A DNA stretch of 64,000 bases from Amycolatopsis rubida (lineage in GTDB: Bacteria; Actinomycetota; Actinomycetes; Mycobacteriales; Pseudonocardiaceae): assembly GCF_900115345.1 (NCBI RefSeq), contig NZ_FOWC01000011.1:1-64000 (forward strand), written 5' to 3'. Position numbers and translations under genes: made by a program. Each line of letters begins with the position of its first letter. Position 1 is the first letter of the stretch. Positions 1 to 7,708 of the stretch are shown here, piece after piece. The notes under the pieces were generated by a model, which searched no databases, was not told the origin of the DNA, and worked only from the letters and a program-made list of their open reading frames with translations.

Positions 1-1
1 C

Positions 2-100
2 CACTACAACTACCATCGACCACACACTGCCGCCGGAAACCAACCACCAGTCACCCGGCTCCATGCCGGCGTCACCAACGTCATGGCCTCATACAACTAG
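2..100 (+). mobile_element. 3' end of an IS481-like transposase (partial)
   Basis: The first 33 codons of the window read in frame to a TAG stop. They carry the YNYHRPH motif followed by a PPVTRL segment and a terminal NVMASYN, which I recognise as the C-terminal end of DDE transposases of the IS481/integrase-core type. The rest lies outside the window. Its stop region overlaps the stop codon of the convergent pepA by three bases, so an insertion sequence abuts or slightly replaces the end of pepA. No terminal inverted repeat can be confirmed from one edge. The family assignment rests on a short motif and is moderate. Confidence 0.6.
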
Positions 101-1536
101 CCCTCGCAGGAAGCCGCGAACTCCACCAGCGTCCGAGCCGCGAACCCGGACGCGCCGGGCACCACGTCCTCGTACGTCTTGTCCGCGCGCGCCGGGCCCG
201 CGATGTCCAGGTGCGCCCACGGCAGCCCCGCGGTGAACTCGCGCAGGAACAGCGCCGCCATGATCCCGCCCGGCCCGCCGGGGGCCTGCCGGACGTCGCC
301 GAGTTCGCCCTCGATGCCGGTCGCGTAGTCCTCGACCAGCGGCATCCGCCACCACGCCTCCCCGGCGCGGGCACCCGCCTCGATCACCCGGGCGGCGAGG
401 TCGTCGTCAGTCGCGAAGACGCCGCCGGTGCGCAGGCCGAGCGACACCTTCATCGCGCCGGTCAGCGTGGCCGCGTCGACGATCAGGTCCGGCTTGAACT
501 GGGCGATTCCGTAGGCGAGCGCGTCGGCCAGCACCATCCGGCCCTCGGCGTCGGTGTTGCCGATCTCGGTGGTCCGGCCGCCGTAGTGGCGCACGATGTC
601 GCCCGGCCGGTAGGAGCCGCCGGAGACGTGGTTTTCCGCCGCGGGCACCAGCGCGGTGACCCGCACCGGCAGCTTCAGCTCCCCGATCGCGCGCATCGCG
701 GCGATCACGGCCGCGCCGCCCGCCATGTCGGTGCGCATCAGGTGCATCCCGTCGGCAGGCTTCAGCGAAATGCCGCCGGTGTCGAAGGTGATCCCCTTGC
801 CCACGAACAGCAGGTGCTTCGTCGCGCCGCGCGGGCGGTGCGTCATTTCGATCAAGCGCGGCGGCGAAGCCGAACCGCCGCCGACCGCCAGAACCCCGCC
901 GAAACCCTTGTCGGCGAGCCACTTCTCGTCCCGCACGGTCACGTCGACCGTGCCGCCCAGCACCTTCGCCGCGGTGTTCGCCAGCCATGCCGGGTTCTTG
1001 ATGTTCGACGGCGTGTTCGCGAGGTCGCGCGTAAAGGCAGCAGCCGCCGCGAGAACGCGTACACGGGCGACAGCGTCTGCGTACGCGGACACAGCGCGCT
1101 CATGCGCGACGACGAGGCGTACGGCGGGCACAGGCGGCTTCGGCTCTGTCGTGGTGACCACGAAGCGATATCCGCCCAGCGACAGTCCAATCGCTAACTC
1201 CGCCGCGTGCTCCGCTGTCGCGTCTTCAGGCAGCACGACCTGGACTGTCCGGATCGGACGGTCCCCGGCCGCTTCGCGGAACGCGCGCGCCAACGCGGCA
1301 CCGGTCTGTCGAAAGTCCTTCGGCGCGCTTTCGCCGATACCGGCGACCCAGCGCGGAGCATCGCCGTCTTCGGGCACTTCGCGCACTTCGGCGGTGTGTC
1401 CGCTCGTCCCGTACGCCGCGCCTTCCTCCGCCTCGGCCAGCGCGATCAGCACTGCTCGCGGGACTCCGCGGCGCGTCGTGGCGACGACCTCGATTTCGGG
1501 CAGCTTCGTGGGAACAGGTGGTAGCGAATTACGCAC
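97..1536 (-). CDS. pepA: Leucyl aminopeptidase, M17 family
   Basis: 479-residue cytosolic aminopeptidase that removes N-terminal residues from peptides using two metal ions. The C-terminal half has the M17 signature NTDAEGRMVLADAL and the metal/lysine segment GKGITFDTGGISLKPADG, so the catalytic site looks intact. The length fits the family (about 480-500). I chose the GTG at 1536 because the protein becomes family-like there (VRNSLPPVPTK); upstream codons in the same frame are arginine-rich and unlike a peptidase. The next gene upstream on the same strand encodes a DUF3117 protein. The 3' end collides with a transposase fragment, and its TAG stop lies inside the last codons of that fragment. 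Confidence 0.95.
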   Translation of the reverse strand: MRNSLPPVPTKLPEIEVVATTRRGVPRAVLIALAEAEEGAAYGTSGHTAEVREVPEDGDAPRWVAGIGESAPKDFRQTGAALARAFREAAGDRPIRTVQVVLPEDATAEHAAELAIGLSLGGYRFVVTTTEPKPPVPAVRLVVAHERAVSAYADAVARVRVLAAAAAFTRDLANTPSNIKNPAWLANTAAKVLGGTVDVTVRDEKWLADKGFGGVLAVGGGSASPPRLIEMTHRPRGATKHLLFVGKGITFDTGGISLKPADGMHLMRTDMAGGAAVIAAMRAIGELKLPVRVTALVPAAENHVSGGSYRPGDIVRHYGGRTTEIGNTDAEGRMVLADALAYGIAQFKPDLIVDAATLTGAMKVSLGLRTGGVFATDDDLAARVIEAGARAGEAWWRMPLVEDYATGIEGELGDVRQAPGGPGGIMAALFLREFTAGLPWAHLDIAGPARADKTYEDVVPGASGFAARTLVEFAASCEG

Positions 1537-1624
1537 AGCGAGCAACCTTAGGGCGCAGACGAACCGACCCCGGCCTCCAGAAGGAGACCGGGGTGCACAG
1601 TGGACAGAGCGGGGAGAGCGCAGG

Positions 1625-1792
1625 TCAGCCAGTGACCTCCTGCAATGCGGCGCCGAGGTCCTTCGCTTCCTCCGCGGAGAGCTCGACGACCAGCCGGCCG
1701 CCACCCTCCAGTGGCACCCGCATGACGAGGCCCCGCCCCTCCTTGGTCACTTCGAGGGGACCATCTCCGGTCCGGGGCTTCATGGCCGCCAT
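1625..1792 (-). CDS. DUF3117 small conserved protein
   Basis: A 55-residue protein starting MAAMKPRTGDGPLEV and containing RVPLEGGGRLVVEL, the invariant core of the actinobacterial DUF3117 family, whose members are nearly all 55-56 residues. The ATG at 1792 is preceded by a GGAGG ribosome site about nine bases upstream; the reading frame continues further upstream but that part is not conserved-looking. Function is unknown in the family. It lies upstream of pepA on the same strand with an 88-base gap, so cotranscription is possible. Confidence 0.93.
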   Translation of the reverse strand: MAAMKPRTGDGPLEVTKEGRGLVMRVPLEGGGRLVVELSAEEAKDLGAALQEVTG

Positions 1793-1994
1793 AGCGTGCT
1801 CCCTCCGTCTCAACCGGCGCGCCCGGGTCGCGCACTCCCATGCCAGCCGGGTCTCGTCCCCCATTGTCCCTCATCAGCGCCCGGGCGCGAACGCGGACCG
1901 ATCATTTGCCGCCGCATCGGTGCTGGTATGCCGCCCGCCGAGGGTGCGAGACTCAGTCCCGAGAACCCGAGCCGCCGCTTCAGAGGAGCATTTC

Positions 1995-2789
1995 GTGACC
2001 ACATCCGACGTCCTGTTGACCGCCGACGCCGACGGCGTGCGCACCCTGCGGCTGAACCGGCCGGAGGCGTACAACTCGCTGACCGTCGAGCTCAAGGAGC
2101 GCCTGATCGCCGAACTGCGCGCGGCCGCCGAGGACCCGGACGTCCGCGCGGTGGTGCTCACCGGCACCGGCAAGGCGTTCTGCGCCGGGCAGGACCTCAA
2201 GGAGCACGTCGGCCTGCTGCAGGCGAACGACCCGGCCCCGCTGCACACGGTGAGCGACCACTACAACCCGATCGTCCAGGCGATCACCGGGATGCCGAAG
2301 CCGGTCATCGCGGCGGTGAACGGCACCGCGGCGGGCGCCGGCGCGGCCTTCGCGTACGCGAGCGACCTGCGGATCGCGGCGGAGTCGTCGTCGTTCCTGA
2401 TGGCGTTCGCGAACGTCGGTCTCGGGCCGGACTCCGGCGCGTCGTGGACGTTGCAGCGGCTGATCGGATACGGCCGGGCTGCCGAGCTGATGCTGATGGC
2501 GCGGACGGTGGACTCGGCGGAGGCGTTGCGGATCGGGCTCGTCGGGGAGGTCGTGCCGGACGAGGAGCTTGCCGCTCGGGCGCAGAAGGTGGCGGCGAAG
2601 CTGGCGGCTGGGCCGACGGTGGCTTACGCGAAGATCAAGAGTGTGCTGGGGGTGGCGGCGGAGTCTTCGCTGGAGGAGGCGCTGGCTGCCGAGGACGCGG
2701 CGCAGACTGCGTTGGGGGCGACTGCGGATCACAGTGAGGCGGTGGAGGCGTTTGTGGGGAAGCGTCGGCCGGATTTTCAGGGGAAGTGA
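1995..2789 (+). CDS. Enoyl-CoA hydratase/isomerase family protein
   Basis: 264-residue crotonase-fold protein acting on acyl-CoA thioesters. The oxyanion-hole segment is visible as GKAFCAGQDLKEH and the second one as NGTAAGAGAAFAYASDLRIAA. It has PDSG at the position where PaaG-type isomerases carry a catalytic aspartate (GLGPDSGASWTLQRLIG), so an isomerase such as 2-(1,2-epoxy-1,2-dihydrophenyl)acetyl-CoA isomerase is more likely than a classic hydratase; no phenylacetate genes are nearby to support a pathway. The GTG at 1995 follows GAGGAGCA with good spacing. Divergent from the DUF3117/pepA pair. Confidence 0.9.
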   Translation: MTTSDVLLTADADGVRTLRLNRPEAYNSLTVELKERLIAELRAAAEDPDVRAVVLTGTGKAFCAGQDLKEHVGLLQANDPAPLHTVSDHYNPIVQAITGMPKPVIAAVNGTAAGAGAAFAYASDLRIAAESSSFLMAFANVGLGPDSGASWTLQRLIGYGRAAELMLMARTVDSAEALRIGLVGEVVPDEELAARAQKVAAKLAAGPTVAYAKIKSVLGVAAESSLEEALAAEDAAQTALGATADHSEAVEAFVGKRRPDFQGK

Positions 2790-2854
2790 GCGGCTGCGCC
2801 GCTGAAAGAGAGAGTTGCGTGGGACACCCCGAAGCTTGATTGTGCTGACGGCCC

Positions 2855-2899
2855 GGGGTGGCTTGTCCAGGCGGGAAAGATGCCTCGACAAGCCACCCC
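2855..2899 (+). terminator. Hairpin after the enoyl-CoA hydratase gene
   Basis: Perfect 13-base inverted repeat GGGGTGGCTTGTC ... GACAAGCCACCCC with a 19-base loop, 66 bases after the hydratase stop codon. No T-run follows, as is usual in high-GC actinobacteria. It may terminate the hydratase transcript or be part of the surrounding repeat. Confidence 0.5.
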
Positions 2900-3038
2900 A
2901 GACCGCAGTGAGGCTTCGTATCGGGGTGCGCGGGAGGGGCTTGGGTGCCTCGATAGTTGAGTGCGTCGGTGGCGGTCTCGTAAGCGGTGGGCGAGCGGCG
3001 GAGCGGGCCGGTCGTGAGGGGAACTCTGGGGAATCAGA

Positions 3039-3063
3039 GTCCGTGAGGGTGGCCCTCACGGAC
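3039..3063. terminator. Bidirectional hairpin before tag
   Basis: Perfect 11-base stem GTCCGTGAGGG / CCCTCACGGAC with a 3-base loop, ending two bases from the tag stop codon. It sits between two convergent genes and could end both transcripts. The GTGAGGG core recurs in other hairpins of this window. Confidence 0.7.
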
Positions 3064-3064
3064 T

Positions 3065-3628
3065 TCACGCGGCGCGGAAGCAGCCTTTGACGTGGTCGTC
3101 GACCATGCCGGTGGCTTGCATCAGGGCGTAGCACGTGGTGGGGCCGAGGAAGGCGAAGCCGCGTTTCTTCAGGTCTTTCGCCATTGCCTTCGATTCGTCG
3201 GTGATCGCTGGGACGTCGGCCATGGTGCGGGGGCGGCGGTGCTTGGCGGGGGCGAAGGACCACAGCAGTTTGTCCAGCGGGATGTCCAGGTCTGCCACGG
3301 CGCGCGCGTTCTTCACCGCCGCCTCGATCTTCGCGCGGTTGCGGACGATACCGGCGTCTTGCATCAGGCGTTCGACGTCCTTCTCGCCGAAGCGGGCGAC
3401 CTTCTCCGGCGCGAAGCCTCGGAACGCTTTTCGGAAGTTCTCGCGTTTGCGCAGGATGGTGATCCAGGACAGTCCCGACTGGAACGATTCGAGGCACAGG
3501 CGTTCGTACAACTCAGCCTCGCCGTGGAGCGGGACGCCCCACTCCTCGTCGTGGTACGTCGCGTAGTCCGGAGCTGAGTTGCCCCAGCTGCAGCGGGCGA
3601 TTCCGTCTTCGCCCAGCAGTTCGGTCAT
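3065..3628 (-). CDS. tag: DNA-3-methyladenine glycosylase I
   Basis: 187-residue base-excision repair enzyme that removes 3-methyladenine from alkylated DNA. The TAG zinc-site pattern is complete: C13, H26, H179 and C183, with the same spacing as in E. coli Tag, plus the RCSWGN start and the ESFQSGLSW catalytic region. The ATG at 3628 overlaps the stop of the SRPBCC gene (ATGA), and the gene is last in a five-gene overlapping operon (PadR, membrane protein, DivIVA-like, SRPBCC, tag). The tag/DivIVA pairing matches M. tuberculosis Rv1209-Rv1210. Confidence 0.95.
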   Translation of the reverse strand: MTELLGEDGIARCSWGNSAPDYATYHDEEWGVPLHGEAELYERLCLESFQSGLSWITILRKRENFRKAFRGFAPEKVARFGEKDVERLMQDAGIVRNRAKIEAAVKNARAVADLDIPLDKLLWSFAPAKHRRPRTMADVPAITDESKAMAKDLKKRGFAFLGPTTCYALMQATGMVDDHVKGCFRAA

Positions 3629-4080
3629 TGTTCCCCCATTGAATAGTTCTCCGCGAACCTCGCGAACTGCCGCAGCGAATGCCGTACACCCAGGGCGAAC
3701 GCGGGGCGCGCTAAGGGCCAGCCTGCGCGGCCGAGCAGGCCGAAGGGCAGTTTGAGGTGTTCGGCCCACACGAAGGTGCAGTGTCCGGCACCCTTCGACA
3801 GCACCTGGAACACCCCGGTTCCCTGCACGAGGCTGCCCAGGTGGCGCACCGTGCAGCGCAGCGGCGGTTCCCAGGTCGTGATCTCCATGGTGTCGGTGAA
3901 GCCGATGCCGCCGAAGCCGGTGAAGGCCGCGAGTTTCGAGCCGACGCTGCGGCCGTTGCCCTCGATCACCCGCACCTGCGTGCCGAGCATCCACTCGCCT
4001 TGGCGGGCCCAGTCGGTGAGCGCGAGCCAGGTCGTGCCAGCCGGTGCCGCGACGTCGACCGACAGCACCAGGTCACTCAC
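3625..4080 (-). CDS. SRPBCC family protein
   Basis: 151-residue protein of the START/polyketide-cyclase-like SRPBCC fold: an N-terminal VSDLVLSVDVAAPAGTTW strand-helix opening, a W-containing loop (DWARQGEWMLG), and the central ITTWEPP strand. Members bind hydrophobic ligands; no ligand can be inferred. The GTG at 4080 overlaps the stop of the DivIVA-like gene by eight bases and its own stop overlaps tag, so it is translationally coupled on both sides. Confidence 0.8.
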   Translation of the reverse strand: MSDLVLSVDVAAPAGTTWLALTDWARQGEWMLGTQVRVIEGNGRSVGSKLAAFTGFGGIGFTDTMEITTWEPPLRCTVRHLGSLVQGTGVFQVLSKGAGHCTFVWAEHLKLPFGLLGRAGWPLARPAFALGVRHSLRQFARFAENYSMGEQ

Positions 4081-4402
4081 CCGTCGGCCTCCGGTGCGCT
4101 GGTTCGCGCGGCTGGTGCGCCGCCTCAAGCCGGGCGACCCGTTCGCGCAGTTCGTCCAGTTCCACGCCGGTCCTGCGCAGCACCCAGTCCACTTCGGACA
4201 TCTTGTAGCCGCGGAACACGAGCTGGAAGCGCACCTGGCGGACGTCCTCGCCGGTGATGTCCTCGGCGGGCAGACGGGTCGGCGAGCTGCCCGGCGGCAG
4301 CGGCGCCAGTTCCTCGCCCCGGCCGAACACCACAGCGGCCAGGAGGAACACCACGGCGGCCACCAGCAGCATGACTACGAGGTAGATCAGCGCGGTCGTC
4401 AC
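4073..4402 (-). CDS. DivIVA-domain membrane protein
   Basis: 109-residue protein with an N-terminal membrane helix (about residues 3-26, rich in V/L/A), then a short DivIVA-like motif (ITGEDVRQVRFQLVFRGYKMSEVDWVL, residues 49-75) and a coiled-coil tail (ELDELRERVARLEAA). The RGYxxxEVD pattern is typical of DivIVA/Wag31-related domains that bind curved membrane or the cell pole. The GTG at 4402 overlaps the upstream stop by four bases. The M. tuberculosis counterpart by position is Rv1209. Role in growth or division is inferred from the domain only. Confidence 0.85.
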   Translation of the reverse strand: MTTALIYLVVMLLVAAVVFLLAAVVFGRGEELAPLPPGSSPTRLPAEDITGEDVRQVRFQLVFRGYKMSEVDWVLRRTGVELDELRERVARLEAAHQPREPAHRRPTGE

Positions 4403-5097
4403 GCGACGATCGTGGCACACCGCCGCCAGGAACGTCGCGCTAGCACGGCAAGTCGGAACGACAGGACTACCCACGCGACCATCAGCAGCCCGCACGGGCC
4501 GCTCAGGAACAGCCGCGCCGCGTCGACCGCTCCGGTCGCTCCGATCAGCAGCAGCACGGAGAACAGGTTGAGGCCCACCGCGACCGCACCGAGCGTCCGG
4601 CAGACCCGGGCCGTGCGGACTCCGTCGAACCGGCGGCTGACGAACCGGGTGCCCAGCAGCGAGAGAAGGCCGAGCATGGGCACGGCGTAGATCGCGGCGT
4701 GGGTGAACTGCGTGACGTAGGAATACCAACCGGGGCTCGGCGTGGTCAGCCGCGACCAGGGGCCGTAGGTGAAGATGCGCGCCACCTCCCACGACGTCTG
4801 CATCGCGGGCACACCGAGCACGAGCAGCCACAGCGTCCGTACGCCGTTGTGCATGCTCAGTTCCGCCTGGTAGTCACCGGCGATCTCCCGGACATGACCG
4901 AAATCCGCTACCGCGCGGCGTTGTGCTTCGCTCTCGCTCCAGCCGCCTTCGCGGTACGCCTCGGCCGCGTCGTGCAGGCCGTCGCGTGCTTCGGCGAGCA
5001 GATCCGCCTTCGTGCCGCGGCGGCCGATCAGCGCGCGGTCCAGTTCGGCGAGGTAGGCCTCGACGGGGCTCAACGCGGTCTGACTTGTCGTGGTCAT
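4399..5097 (-). CDS. HAAS/permease-prefix-type membrane protein
   Basis: 232-residue protein. Residues 1-75 form a soluble helical domain (SPVEAYLAELDRALIGRR ... AVADFGHVREIAGDY) like the HAAS domain found with PadR regulators. The rest has four or five hydrophobic helices and ends in a basic tail. Its ATG at 5097 overlaps the stop of the PadR gene (ATGA). PadR/HAAS pairs often respond to membrane stress or drugs, but the substrate or signal cannot be told here. Confidence 0.75.
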   Translation of the reverse strand: MTTTSQTALSPVEAYLAELDRALIGRRGTKADLLAEARDGLHDAAEAYREGGWSESEAQRRAVADFGHVREIAGDYQAELSMHNGVRTLWLLVLGVPAMQTSWEVARIFTYGPWSRLTTPSPGWYSYVTQFTHAAIYAVPMLGLLSLLGTRFVSRRFDGVRTARVCRTLGAVAVGLNLFSVLLLIGATGAVDAARLFLSGPCGLLMVAWVVLSFRLAVLARRSWRRCATIVA

Positions 5098-5411
5098 GGT
5101 TCCAGCACTCCACCGATCACCGTGGTGAACTCCCGCCACTGCACCCGCTCCGCGGCCAGCGCCTGCTGCCCGGCGCGAGTGAGCCGGTAGGTGCGCCGTT
5201 TGCGGCCGGACACCACGTCCCACTCACTGGCAAGCCAGCCGGCGCGCTCAAGCCGGCGCAACGCCGGGTACACCGTGCCGGTGGGCAGGTCGAGCGCGCC
5301 GTCGCTGCGCAGCGCCAATGCCTCGATGATCGCGTATCCGTGCAGCTTACGGCCGTCGAGGACGGCGAGCAGCAACGCGTCGAGGTGTCCGCGCAACGTG
5401 TCCGCTTTCAT
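5094..5411 (-). CDS. PadR family transcriptional regulator
   Basis: 105-residue winged-helix regulator of the short PadR-s2 type: a helix-turn-helix with LHGYAIIEAL, then LPTGTVYPALRRLERAGWL and the wing RKRRTYRLTRAG. It starts the operon PadR-HAAS-DivIVA-SRPBCC-tag and faces cydA across 140 bases, so autoregulation, and perhaps an effect on cydABDC, is possible. No clear PadR operator was identified. Confidence 0.9.
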   Translation of the reverse strand: MKADTLRGHLDALLLAVLDGRKLHGYAIIEALALRSDGALDLPTGTVYPALRRLERAGWLASEWDVVSGRKRRTYRLTRAGQQALAAERVQWREFTTVIGGVLEP

Positions 5412-5551
5412 AGGTCGGCAGTCTACTCATCTTGACCTTGGCAGGTTAATCTCCGTGCCCGCCGGAACCGTCCGGGAAAAACCCTGAGATCACCCCGATC
5501 TCTTGGGTTCCCTCGCTACATGTAGCCGCACTACCTATAGGCTCCGTCGGC

Positions 5552-6715
5552 ATGGACCCACTGCCGATAGCGCGACTCCAGTTCGCGACCACGACCTCGC
5601 TCCACTTCCTGTTTGTGCTGCTCACCCTGGGCTTGGTGACCATGGTGGCGATCATGCAGACCCGCGCGACACTCCGCGGCGGAGAACAGCCGCACCGGAT
5701 GACCACGTTCTGGGGCCGCCTGTACGTGGTCAACTACGCGCTCGGAATCGTCACCGGAATCGTGCTGGAATTCCAGTTCGGGATGACCTGGACCGGGCTG
5801 TCCGCGTTCGCCGGGGACGTTTTCGGCGCGCCGCTCGCGATCGAGACGCTGGTGGCGTTCTTCCTGGAATCGACGTTCCTCGGCGTGTGGATCTTCGGCC
5901 GCGGCCGGATGAACAAGTGGCTGCACCTGACGGTGCTGTGGCTGGTCACGCTGACCGCGTACGCCTCCGCGCTGTTCATCATGGTCGCCAACTCGTTCCT
6001 GCAGAACCCGGTCGGTTCGCGGATGGAGAACGGCGTGCTGCGACTGGACGACTTCGGCACGTTGTTCGCCAACCCCGCGCTCACCGCGTCGTTGCCGCAC
6101 GTCATCGGGGCCGCGCTGCTGACCGGCGGCTTCTTCGTGACCGGCGTCAGTGCGTACCACTTTCTCAAGGGCACCAGCGAGATCGACTTCTTCCGCCAGT
6201 CGCTGCGGATCGGTGTCGTGACGTCGCTGATCGGCAGTGTGCTGGTAGTCCAGGCCGGGTTCGCGCAGTTCGCCGAGGTCGCCGGGTACCAGCCGGACAA
6301 GTTCACGGATTCGGTCGCTGTCGGGCTGCCGCTCGGGATGATGATCAACGTCGGCTTCTTCGCGTTCTTCGCCGCGCTGATCGGCACGCTGCTGTTGTTC
6401 CGCGACCTGCTGCTGCGAGCGCGGCCGCTGCTCGTCCTGATGGTGCCGGGGATCGCCGTGCCGTTCATCGCGGCGATCCTGGGCTGGCTGGTCCGCGAGA
6501 TCGGCCGTCAGCCGTGGCTGGTGTGGGGCAAGCTGCGCACCGCCGACGCCGTCGCCGACGTCAGCGGCGGGCAGATCCTGTTCTCCTTCATCGCTTTCAC
6601 GCTGTTGTTCGTCGTGCTGGCCATCGCCGACGGGGTGCTGCTCGCCCGGATCGCCAAACGCGGTCCGGCCGTCGCCGCGGCGGAAACCGAACTTCCTGTC
6701 CTGAGTGGAGTGTGA
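5552..6715 (+). CDS. cydA: Cytochrome bd-type oxidase subunit I, short form lacking the Q loop
   Basis: 387-residue integral membrane haem subunit of a terminal oxidase. Haem-site residues align with E. coli CydA: H18, E98, E106 (AFFLESTF), H183, M263/M264 and E316 in the GRQPW motif. Only about 80 residues separate H183 from M263, against about 207 in E. coli. The conserved YQPDK is followed at once by the next membrane helix, so the quinol-oxidising Q loop, including the Glu257 equivalent, is absent. Whether it oxidises quinol is therefore uncertain. First gene of cydABDC, with cydB starting four bases after the stop. Confidence 0.9.
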   Translation: MDPLPIARLQFATTTSLHFLFVLLTLGLVTMVAIMQTRATLRGGEQPHRMTTFWGRLYVVNYALGIVTGIVLEFQFGMTWTGLSAFAGDVFGAPLAIETLVAFFLESTFLGVWIFGRGRMNKWLHLTVLWLVTLTAYASALFIMVANSFLQNPVGSRMENGVLRLDDFGTLFANPALTASLPHVIGAALLTGGFFVTGVSAYHFLKGTSEIDFFRQSLRIGVVTSLIGSVLVVQAGFAQFAEVAGYQPDKFTDSVAVGLPLGMMINVGFFAFFAALIGTLLLFRDLLLRARPLLVLMVPGIAVPFIAAILGWLVREIGRQPWLVWGKLRTADAVADVSGGQILFSFIAFTLLFVVLAIADGVLLARIAKRGPAVAAAETELPVLSGV

Positions 6716-6718
6716 CCC

Positions 6719-7696
6719 GTGGTGACGATCTGGTGGGGTGTGCTCGGTTTGCTGCTGGGCGGGTACTTCGCGCTGGCAGGCTATGACTACGGCGTCGGAA
6801 TGCTGCTGCCCGTGCTCTCGCGCGACGAGGCTGGGCAACGGCGGGTGCTGGGCGCGGCCGGCCCGTTTTTCCTGGCCAACGAGGTGTGGCTGGTCGCCGC
6901 GGTCGGCGTGCTGTTCGGCGCGTTCCCGCAGCTGGAAGGACGGGTGTTCGCCGGGGCTTACGTGCTGGTCGTGCTGTTGCTGCTGGGCTTGGTCACGTTC
7001 ACCGCGGCGGTGCAGCTGCGGAGCCGGAATCCGGAGGGAAACCGGCGCGGGTGGACGTTCGCCATTACCGCGGGTGCGCTGGTCACGGCGGTTTCGTGGG
7101 GATTGTTCCTCGGCAACCTCGTGCGCGGGCTTCCGCTCGACGCGCAGGGACGTCCGGTCGACGATGTTCTGGCGTTGTTCTCTCCGTACGCGGTGTTGTG
7201 GGGACTCGGGTTTGTCGCCCTGTTCTGCTTGCAGGGACTGGTCTTCCTCGCGGTGCGCGGCCCAGCGGACCTTGCCGGACGGGTTCGGCGGCTGACTCGG
7301 TCGTTCCTGCTTCCGGTGGGCGTTTTCCTGGTGGCAGCGACGACTTGGGGAGCCTTCTCCGGTGGTTCCTGGGCCGCGCTGGCGGTGGCAGCTGTCGCCT
7401 TCGCGGCTTACCTGACCGTCCTTTTCGGACTCCAGCGGCCACGATGGGCTCTCCCCGCCGCCATGCTTTTGAGTGCCTGCCCCGCGCTGCTGGCCGGCGT
7501 GCTGCGGTTCCCGGTCGTCCTGTCCTCCGGCGCGGGCTACCAGCTGACCGTCGACCAGGCCGCCACCACGCCGGAGATGGCCGCAGTGCTCGGCTGGTTC
7601 GCCGCGCCCGCACTCCTCGTGCTGGTCGTCGTGCAGTGGCTGACCTGGCGGGCACATCGGCGTCCGGTCGACGAGAAGTCGTTGCTGCACTTCTAA
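6719..7696 (+). CDS. cydB: Cytochrome bd-type oxidase subunit II
   Basis: 325-residue membrane subunit that pairs with CydA; shorter than E. coli CydB (379). The family opening GYDYGVGMLLP and the ANEVWLV segment are clear. The residue aligned with E. coli CydB Asp58, part of a proton path, is Leu52 here (FFLANEVW instead of HWDGNQVW), and the acidic residue usual before the GFD/GYD motif is Ala. Two GTG codons in a row (6719 and 6722) could start it; I take the first. Clearly cotranscribed with cydA and cydD. Confidence 0.9.
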   Translation: MVTIWWGVLGLLLGGYFALAGYDYGVGMLLPVLSRDEAGQRRVLGAAGPFFLANEVWLVAAVGVLFGAFPQLEGRVFAGAYVLVVLLLLGLVTFTAAVQLRSRNPEGNRRGWTFAITAGALVTAVSWGLFLGNLVRGLPLDAQGRPVDDVLALFSPYAVLWGLGFVALFCLQGLVFLAVRGPADLAGRVRRLTRSFLLPVGVFLVAATTWGAFSGGSWAALAVAAVAFAAYLTVLFGLQRPRWALPAAMLLSACPALLAGVLRFPVVLSSGAGYQLTVDQAATTPEMAAVLGWFAAPALLVLVVVQWLTWRAHRRPVDEKSLLHF

Positions 7697-7708
7697 GGGA
7701 GTCTCGCC

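Larger units (their letters stand above)
2818..3064 (+). repeat. Dispersed intergenic repeat, copy A
   Basis: Non-coding stretch between the convergent enoyl-CoA hydratase and tag genes. Three blocks recur on the opposite strand at 18056-18285: CACCCCGAAGCTTGA near the start, GCTTCGTATCGGGGTG in the middle followed by GGGTGCCTCGAT, and near the end a TGAGGGGAA/GAATCAGAGTC block. This copy also holds an inserted hairpin (2855-2899). No protein is supported here. Confidence 0.7.

Noticed and set aside
5516..5525. CTACATGTAG palindrome before cydA
   Set aside because: Ten bases are too few to name as an operator and no second site or known regulator motif (Rex, PadR) matches.
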